Origin: Telmatactis stephensoni
Taxonomy: Eukaryota; Cnidaria; Anthozoa; Actiniaria; Isophelliidae
DNA: 64,000 nt
Direction: 5' to 3'
Assembly (NCBI GenBank): GCA_029948255.1
Contig: JALIZF010001938.1
Location: 1,547,501 to 1,611,500 of the forward strand
The position numbers and the translations under genes were made by a program. Every line of letters starts with the position of its first letter. Positions within the stretch are counted from its first letter, which is position 1. Positions 57,262-64,000 of the stretch are shown piece by piece. The notes under the pieces are model-generated. The model saw only the letters and a program-made list of their open reading frames with translations, was not told where the DNA came from and made no database searches.

Positions 57262-58302
57262 ATGGTTAAACCAAAGAAATCACTCTGTCCTGGATGTCAA
57301 ACGCCTAAGGCAGACCATTCTTTTGGACCTCTCGGCATATCGTGCTCAGGAGAAGAGGGACGTTCCAACGAGCCTCCAGCGCCTAACGATTCTGAGGTCC
57401 CTCGTGGAGTCGCGTCGACACTCTTGGAGGCTGTCTGAAACCTCTCTGCTCAACTACAATCAATGAAAATTGAACAGGAATCAATGAAACAAACACTCGA
57501 AGGCCGCGAGAGCTCCGGCAAACCGAAAGTCGCATCAGATACCGAAATATCGCAAGCGGCTGGGGAGAATCCTCGACAAGAACAAACAGGACCCACTTCC
57601 TTGCCAAAAAAGTTTGCTACGGCCGCACGAAACGGTGAGTACGTCGATTTTGGTGAAGTTCTAGCCGCGCTAACTCCACGTTTCGCCGATAACGATGGAA
57701 TGCTCTTCTCCACATCACCGGAAGGGAGTGTTCATGTTGTCAAAAGCGCACGTAAGAGGTTGATCGATTCGTTTGAAGTATGGCTGCAAGTGTGGAATTT
57801 TTACGAGATGGAAATGATTACTTCACAGCCATCGCGATATAAGGAGCTAGCGACCTACAGAGCACAAATTCAAGCCGCAAGTCGTAAATTCCGCTGGTCT
57901 TGCGTTTATCTACGGATGAAATTGGCGTCCCGTGGCGACACCAGCGCACGGCTGGACATCATTGATACCACTTTGTATGCTACAATTTTGGACGCCTTGG
58001 CTCTACGAGTAGGAGCCAAGCAATGCTCCCGATGCAAATCCTACGACCATCTCGTGAAGGACTGTCCATTTCTCGCGCACGACACGTTGGAGGAGAATAA
58101 AAATGCGCAAACGAAATCGTCAACAACTGGAAACGGCAACAAAACAACATGGAAACTCAAAAAATGGTTCGACAGAGGGAAGGAAGGCTGCAATTTATAT
58201 CAACGAAAGGCATGCAACCTTGGCGAGGGATGTAAACGGTCACATGTGTGCAAAGCTTGTCGGGGGGACCACCCTCAGGCCGATTGTACACACAACGCCT
58301 GA
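57262..58302 (+). pseudogene. Ngaro gag-like ORF with one in-frame stop
   Basis: From ATG 57262 (MVKPKKSLCPGCQTPK) the frame runs through a single TGA at 57436-57438 and continues to 58302. Cysteine motifs: an N-terminal CPGC...SC pair, a zinc knuckle CSRCKSYDHLVKDC (C-x2-C-x4-H-x4-C, at about 58026-58067) and a second Cys/His cluster near the end (KACNLGEGC...CKACRGDHPQADC). A nucleic-acid-binding structural role is inferred from position and knuckle. Apart from the stop the frame is open, so decay is recent. It overlaps the RT frame by about 200 bases in another phase. Confidence 0.75.
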
Positions 58303-59827
58303 ACTAAGCTCACCATTTGATCCGAACAAATGGCGTCTTTTATTACAAAATCACCCGGACCGGAACTTGATTAACGAATTGATAATGGATATTAAACACG
58401 GAGTGCATATTGGATTTGAACTACCTGAACGAACCCATTATATTTGTGACAATCATTTATCTGCAAAAACTAACACTGAACCAGTCGCTAAAGAACTCGA
58501 ACGTGAACTTGACTTACACAGAAAAATCGGCCCTTTTCTGGAACCTCCTTTTAAAAACTTTGTCGGATCACCGATGGGTGCCATCCCGAAAAAGCACTCG
58601 GAGCCACCGAAGTGGCGTATAATTCAAGATTTATCGTGGCCCGCCGGCCTCTCAGTCAATGATGGGATCCCGAAGGATTCTTTTTCGTGCGTTTACGACA
58701 CTCTGGACTCAGCTATAGTTAAACTTAAACAGATGGGCCCTCATGCGTTAATGAGCAAGCTCGACCTGTCAGACGCATTTCGTCACATTCTTGTCCATAA
58801 AACAGACTGGGAACTCTTGGGTTCCACTTGGCCGATTGAGGTCAATGGAACGATTGTGACCGGTTATTTCTTCGATGCCTTTCTTCCGTTCGGCTTAAGA
58901 AGCTCGCCTGCCTTGTTTTTGAGGTTTATTGAAGCTCTTAAATTTGTAATGCACGAACGTAAATCAACAACTGTATGGAACTATTTAGATGATTTCTGGA
59001 CATGCGGACCTCGTTCGCCATCCACGACTTGTACGAATAACTTACAAATCATGCTGGATGCTTGTCGGGACCTTGGGTTTACAGTCAACCCAGCCAAAAC
59101 TGTTAAACCGACTACTAAACTCTCTTTACTTGGAATCGAACTTGACACCGCACACCAGGAGGCACGGATCGATCAGTCACATCTCAGTGACACATGGTTA
59201 ATGTTGACCCAGTGGAAAACACGCAAATCTTGCACAAAACGTCAATTACAATCATTAATAGGAAAATTACATTTCATTTGCAAAGTGTGTCGCCCTGGTA
59301 GGACATTTCTTCGTCGCATGATAGATCTGTTGTGCAAAGTCTCAAATCCAATACATCATATACGCTTGACAAAGGCGTTTCGAAAAGATGTCCAATGGTG
59401 GCTTACTTTCTTACCTAATTGGAATGGTTGTAGTTTCTTCCAGGACGATATTTGGCTCCACTCTCCATCTATAGAATTATTCTCAGACGCTAGTAAAGAC
59501 GCCTTCGGAGCTTACTTTGCGGGCGATTGGGTAATGGGTACATTTGTGAGCCACAAAATACCTTCGTCTCGCTCCATTGCTTTTAAAGAACTCTACGCTA
59601 TCGGCGCAGCAATCTCAGCATGGGCATACCAATTATCATCTAAAAACATTTTATTCCACTGTGACAATATGACTGTCGTCCGGATTCTCTCAACAGGAAC
59701 TAGTAAATGCCATCACCTTATGTCTCTTGTGCGATATTTGTTTTATGTTTGTGCTTCTCACAATATTATGTTACGAGTCATGCATATTCCTGGTGTAGAC
59801 AATAGCTTAGCTGACAGTCTTTCTTGA
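58103..59827 (+). CDS. Ngaro reverse transcriptase-RNase H
   Basis: 574 residues, uninterrupted. The RT domain has WRIIQDLSWP, SKLDLSDAFRHI, FGLRSSPALF and the catalytic YLDDF (about residue 295); a RNase H-like region follows with IELFSDASKDAFGAYF, FKELYAI and DNMTVV, ending LADSLS. It would copy the element RNA. The ATG at 58103 lies within gag, in a different frame; translation could also follow a frameshift from gag. The first part of this ORF, before about residue 65, may be out-of-frame gag sequence rather than true RT. Confidence 0.85.
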   Translation: MRKRNRQQLETATKQHGNSKNGSTEGRKAAIYINERHATLARDVNGHMCAKLVGGTTLRPIVHTTPELSSPFDPNKWRLLLQNHPDRNLINELIMDIKHGVHIGFELPERTHYICDNHLSAKTNTEPVAKELERELDLHRKIGPFLEPPFKNFVGSPMGAIPKKHSEPPKWRIIQDLSWPAGLSVNDGIPKDSFSCVYDTLDSAIVKLKQMGPHALMSKLDLSDAFRHILVHKTDWELLGSTWPIEVNGTIVTGYFFDAFLPFGLRSSPALFLRFIEALKFVMHERKSTTVWNYLDDFWTCGPRSPSTTCTNNLQIMLDACRDLGFTVNPAKTVKPTTKLSLLGIELDTAHQEARIDQSHLSDTWLMLTQWKTRKSCTKRQLQSLIGKLHFICKVCRPGRTFLRRMIDLLCKVSNPIHHIRLTKAFRKDVQWWLTFLPNWNGCSFFQDDIWLHSPSIELFSDASKDAFGAYFAGDWVMGTFVSHKIPSSRSIAFKELYAIGAAISAWAYQLSSKNILFHCDNMTVVRILSTGTSKCHHLMSLVRYLFYVCASHNIMLRVMHIPGVDNSLADSLS

Positions 59828-60921
59828 TTACAGATCCACAGGTTTCGCTGTCTGGATCCACAGGCCAGCCCATACCCAACCTTCGTACCCCGACTGAACT
59901 TAAACAGCTTCAAGTAAAAGCTCACGAGTACTTCAATTCTGGACTTGCCAACCAAACTCAACGCACTTATTCTACAGCACAGAGACAATTTTTGAAATTC
60001 TGCACAGACTATGATCTCACTCCGTTACCAGCATCAGAGGATACTATAATATTGTTTGTCACTTCTTTATCAGAGCGTCTCAAACCACAGTCTATACCTG
60101 TATATTTGGCGGGTGTTCGTTCACTGCATATTGCGTCTGGCTACGATAACCCACTCACTCCAGGACTAAAGCTTAAACAAACTCTTCGCGGCATCGAACG
60201 TCAACATTTTACGGAAGCCCAAAGGAAACTACCAATAACATTCGACATCCTGTGTAAGATATCAAGGTTTTTGAATACAAATTCGGAGGACGATTGCGTC
60301 TGCTGGTCAGCGGTAACTACAGCTCATTTCCTAATGCTGCGGGCGGGGGAATTCACAGTGAAACATAATGCACGTTTTGATCCAAAAGTTCACTTAGCCA
60401 TCAATGATGCTACCTTGCACAGGTCCCCCGATGGACAGGAATATTTGACGTTGCACATTAAACAATCCAAAACGGATCAAGTTGGAAAGGGGATAAGACT
60501 TTTCATGTCTCATTCTGAGCATCATGTGTGTGCATTGTGTGCGATGAAAAAGAATCTAGAACTGCAACAACTACGATCAGGCTCTAGTCCTTCATCTCCC
60601 TTGTTTGCTCTAACCAATGGTTTGCCATTATCTCGACGAACATTGATGGATTTTGTCTCTCAACTACTGTTACTCATAGGAATAAACCCTTTGCAATATA
60701 GCGGTCATAGTTTCCGCATTGGAGGCGCCACGTCCGCGTCACTAGCAGGACTTACAGATTATGAGATACAACTACTTGGCCGATGGTGATCAGATTGCTA
60801 CAAACAGTATATTCGTTCACCTCTGAACTTATTTCTAGCCATTCCTAGGAAAGTGGCCACAACTGCTTCCATTGCATATCAGTACGCCAACCCATATACT
60901 CTTACTGACTCAGACAGTTAA
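59824..60921 (+). pseudogene. Ngaro tyrosine recombinase, stop before the catalytic Tyr
   Basis: The frame opens at a TTG overlapping the RT stop and has no early ATG. The N-terminal SAM-like part (QTQRTYSTAQRQFLKFC) precedes the catalytic part with LRAGEF (Arg), HSFRIGGAT (HxxR) and LLGRW. A TGA at 60787-60789 follows GRW; beyond it the same frame continues SDCYKQYIRSP with the presumed nucleophile Tyr and stops at 60921. It would integrate the circular cDNA by site-specific recombination. The stop removes the nucleophile, so this copy should be inactive unless the stop is read through. Confidence 0.8.
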
Positions 60922-60993
60922 TCATTAAACATTCAAACTTTTACTATAAATATATCTATTTTAGCATATTCTCCATTTGGGCAATTGTTTTTG

Positions 60994-61122
60994 GGCAGTT
61001 TATTTGCTGATCCCAAATGGTAAATATATATACTGCCCGTCGTAGGCCCAACTCACATGGTGTTTGTCGTCATTGATTATACATATATGGATATTTGTTA
61101 CGTTTGTATGAGCTAGTATTAA
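60994..61122 (+). repeat. Ngaro split direct repeat B1
   Basis: 129 bp from GGCAGTTTATTTGCTGATCC to GAGCTAGTATTAA. It differs from B2 at very few positions and is followed directly by A2. Confidence 0.88.
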
Positions 61123-61221
61123 GTGTTAATATGTTAACAGAAGTTAATGTTTGACTGCAAAGGAAGGGTGAGCGCGCATGTCATATGATACGTGTCATTG
61201 TGTTCTGTTCGTCGAGCGCTA
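61123..61221 (+). repeat. Ngaro split direct repeat A2
   Basis: A copy of A1 (TGTTAACAGAAGTTAATG ... GTCGAGCGCTA), joined to B1 on its left. Confidence 0.85.
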
Positions 61222-61239
61222 CCTCACCCTCCCTCCCTA

Positions 61240-61368
61240 GGCAGTTTATTTGCTGATCCCAAGTGGTAAATATATATACTGCCCGTCGTAGGCCCAACTC
61301 ACATGGTGTTTGTCGTCATTGATTATACATATATGGATATTTGTTACGTTTGTATGAGCTAGTATTAA
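61240..61368 (+). repeat. Ngaro split direct repeat B2
   Basis: A second copy of the 129-bp B repeat. The BEL/Pao sequence resumes right after it (ATCGGCTGAAACG). Confidence 0.88.
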
Positions 61369-62893
61369 TCGGCTGAAACGCGGGATCGCCCACATACAGC
61401 GCGTCACTGAACGCAAAAGAGCAAACAAGCAGTACAACTGGTGACCACACCAAGGCCCCCTAATTGTCGACGAGTTAACTCACACGGAAAAGCTCATCAT
61501 CAAGACGGTTCAGCAACAACATTTCAGCTCAGAAGTCAACACTCTAAGACGTATGCAAGGCAATGAAAGTAAATTTCAAGATCGGCAGAGTGTGCGCAAA
61601 CAAAATCTCTGCATTAAGCCTTGCAGAAACCTCCACAAACTGGATCCATTTGTCGATGATGATGGCCTTCTCAGGGTTGGTGGACGGCTCAAAAACTTTG
61701 TCTCCCCCTACGGGGTGAAACATCCCATTATACTACCCAAAGACAACCATCTTACCGCGCTCTTAACCATGTACCACCATGTGAAGCAGCATCACCAAGG
61801 ATATAGAATGACCCACAACGCCATCCGCCAAGCAGGTTTCCATATCATCAGTGGACGCTCCTTGGTATCCCACCTCGTTGGAAAGTGTGTAACATGTCGA
61901 AAACTACGTGGACGTGTCCAAGAGCAGAAGATGGCAGATCTTCCAAGGAAAGAGTTACGCCAGCACCTCCATTCACTTACACAGGAATGGACGTCTTTGG
62001 TCCCTTTTATATCAAGGAAAGAAGGAAAGAACTCAAGTGATGGGGACTAATATTCACGTCTGTCCTCCCGTTCACCTAGAGACCATCAATGCCATGACGA
62101 CGGACTCTTTCATTAACACTCTTAGGCGTTTCATCAGCCGCCGTGGCAAAGTCCGTGAACTCAGATCAGACCAAGGTACCAACTTTGTCGGTGGCAAAAA
62201 TGAGTTTGCCGTGGCACTTCAAGAACTCGACAATGACAGCATCAAAGACTTCCTATCCTCCCAAGACTGCAACCTTATCGAGTTTAATATGAACGTCCCT
62301 CATGCCTCTCACATGAGAGGCGTGTGGGAACGGCAGATAAAAACCACTCGTTCAGTGCTAACATCCCTCCTTCAAGAGCAAGGCAGACAGCTCGACGACG
62401 TATGGTCGAGACAGAAAACGTCCTCAACGGTCGTCCACTCGTGGTAGATAACATGTCAGACCCACTCGCACCAGAACCAATTACACCCAACCACCTCCTT
62501 ACCTTCAAGACTCAGGTCGTGCTACCACCACCAGGCAAATTTGAGCCAGCAGACATGTACTCAAGAAAAAGATGGCGCAGAGTCCAATTGCCAACCAATT
62601 CTGGTTGCAATGGCAGCGAGAGTACCTAGCTGACTACAGAACAGAACAAAATGGAATGTACCTAAGAGGAATATGCAAGAAGGAGATGTAGTTCTCATGT
62701 GCGACGACACTCCAAGAAACCAGTTGTCAATAGCGGTGGTAACTAGTGTTCTCTCAAGCAAAGACTGTTTGGTATGCAAGGTACAAGTCATCACGTGCAA
62801 GAATGGCCTTCGCAAAGAGTTTGACAGACCAATACAGAAACTCATCCTCTTGATTGCTAAAGAGGACATGCAATTTAGTATTCATAAACATTA
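61369..62893 (+). pseudogene. BEL/Pao integrase region
   Basis: In order: DELTHTEKLIIK, LRVGGRLKN, HPIILPKDNHL, the HHCC zinc-binding part (HHxxG ... CVTCRKLRG), then in shifted frames VHLETI, LRRFISRRG, LRSDQGTNFVGG (second catalytic Asp) and the GVWERQIKT region, followed by VLNGRPLV and a C-terminal LMCDDTPRNQ. Frame changes near 61960, 62410 and 62570 inactivate it. It would catalyse cDNA integration in an intact element. Confidence 0.78.
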
Positions 62894-63029
62894 AGCATGT
62901 CATTATATCTCTTTAGCAACATAGATCAGTATTAATGGACAAATCGTCATCATTTTGTAATCATTTGTAGTCATATAGTTTAAGTCAAATTTACTTAGAA
63001 TATTACCTTATTTTATCGATATTTCAATT

Positions 63030-63529
63030 TATTACAGTCTAGTTTACCCATACTTAACATATGCAATTGTTGCATGGGGAAGTACCTATAAAACTCACCT
63101 GACGAAGATACAAGTAAAACAAAATCACATAGTAAGGATACTATTCTTTGCAACACTCTATGGTAAAAACACCTCAAATGCTTTACCTTTTATCAATCTC
63201 CTAGATCTGCTACAGTCCAAAATATTTTCAAATTGAATTCTTTAAAATTTATCCACCTATGGCAAACAAATCAGCTACCATCTATTTTTGACGATTACTT
63301 TGATTTTGCAAAAAATAAACATAGATATAACACTAGGTATGTTGCAAATCAAAATCTTTACAAACAAAAATTCAGAACAAACTTAGGAAAACAAACCATT
63401 AGTGCTATAGCTTCTGACCAATGGAAAGAAATTCCAACCACTCTAAAAGAAATTAAGAACACTTATTTATTCAAAAAGAAAATTAAGGCGGTCTTGTTAC
63501 AGAAACAGCAAGCACAGTGCACACAATAA
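63030..63529 (+). mobile_element. LINE (L2/CR1-type) 3' end
   Basis: Encodes PYLTYAIVAWGSTYKTHL, QVKQNHIVRIL and, after a stop near 63235, HRYNTR, NLGKQTISAIASDQW and KEIKNTYLFKKKIK. This is the C-terminal pattern of L2/CR1-type non-LTR reverse transcriptases (thumb and carboxyl region). It is followed by AT-rich DNA, which may be its 3' end. Confidence 0.65.
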
Positions 63530-64000
63530 TTGCTTGTTCAGTAATACAACTACTCTCTATTGATACCAATAATTACATTTTTATATATTATTATTATAAT
63601 TATAATTATTATGCTATGATTAATAATTATAGTTATGTTTATATTATTATAAGGACACATCCATTTATTATACTTTTCGCCCGTGACAATCATAACATAA
63701 AATGACTAGTGGCTAACACGAAAACCCGCAGTTAATTTAGCCTCTAGGCATTCAAAAAAGAAAACTCTCAAAATTACAAATAAAAATACACATACTTTTT
63801 GTAACTTAACCTACCCATTGTAACTCTGCCAAAAATGAAATCTGCAATGTAATAATGTTTGCAAAATAAAATGTATTGTATTGTATTGTATTATATTTTT
63901 CATTTGGTTTGCCTAAATTACATAATTTAATTGCAATTTATATATTTATTTATACAGTATTTAAAATTATTTATATTAGGATAAATTTTTAGATGTAAAT
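63530..64000. other. AT-rich tail of the window
   Basis: TATT/ATAATT-rich sequence and a short TATTG repeat (about 63874-63892). Nothing coding was seen. Confidence 0.6.

Larger units (their letters stand above)
57123..61368 (+). mobile_element. Ngaro-type (DIRS order) tyrosine-recombinase retrotransposon
   Basis: It shows the split direct repeat architecture A1-ORFs-B1-A2-B2: A1 about 57123-57229, A2 61121-61221, B1 60994-61122 and B2 61240-61368 (B copies 129 bp each). Inside are gag, RT-RNase H and tyrosine recombinase frames; no methyltransferase or integrase was seen. This arrangement is diagnostic of PAT/Ngaro elements. It lies inside a BEL/Pao element, without an obvious target duplication, as is usual for recombinase-mediated insertion. 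Two stop codons (gag and recombinase) make this copy probably inactive. Confidence 0.88.
56449..62893 (+). mobile_element. BEL/Pao retrotransposon remnant, split by a Ngaro element
   Basis: The left part (56449-57122) encodes the end of the reverse transcriptase/RNase H region, and the right part (61369-62893) the integrase, in the order expected for a BEL/Pao polyprotein. Both carry stops and frameshifts. The Ngaro-type element (57123-61368) sits exactly between them. Upstream gag, protease and most of the RT are missing, and no LTR was recognised, so it is a degenerate, truncated copy. Confidence 0.8.

Overview
The window looks like nuclear DNA of an anthozoan cnidarian, probably a coral or sea anemone. 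It is AT-rich. The host genes have GT-AG introns, and the families found fit that group: metalloproteinases with a C-terminal ShKT domain, SUEL lectin domains, Frizzled-type cysteine-rich domains (CRDs) and a solitary rhodopsin-like GPCR. I called the group from protein families and repeat types; no species can be named from the sequence alone.

Layout, left to right. Positions 1-6.7 kb hold only repeats: a tRNA-derived SINE inserted in a MITE, several palindromic MITEs and a CCTT microsatellite. A matrix metalloproteinase (MMP) gene runs on the minus strand (about 6.9-12.0 kb). A gene for a single-pass membrane protein with two Frizzled-type CRDs runs on the plus strand (15.6-21.8 kb), and an intronless class A GPCR sits inside its first intron. 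A secreted protein with a SUEL lectin domain inserted into a GM2-activator fold runs on the plus strand (26.6-33.3 kb). A second MMP-ShKT gene follows on the plus strand (34.85-39.83 kb). An inverted paralogue of the lectin/GM2A gene lies on the minus strand (43.7-52.1 kb). From about 53 kb to the end the window is mostly retroelements: broken L2/CR1-type LINE pieces, and a BEL/Pao element into which a Ngaro/DIRS-type tyrosine-recombinase retrotransposon has inserted.

The five multi-exon models were built by hand from splice signals. In four of them intron phases and total lengths agree throughout. The CRD gene needs one single-base frameshift in its first exon. The lectin/GM2A and MMP-ShKT proteins are predicted secreted and the CRD protein and GPCR are predicted membrane proteins, so the locus is biased toward extracellular and surface functions. 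No operon-like linkage is implied.

The most unusual items are two non-autonomous DNA transposons with long terminal inverted repeats and exact 9-bp target duplications (38074-39027 and 45614-46088), both carrying pieces of a RecQ-like helicase reading frame; the insertion of a lectin exon into the middle of a GM2-activator domain, present in both inverted copies; a short, nearly identical tract in exon 4 of these otherwise diverged paralogues, which suggests gene conversion; and many nested repeats (SINE in MITE, MITE in SINE, MITE in MITE, Ngaro in BEL/Pao, solo LTR in a DUF3504 pseudogene).
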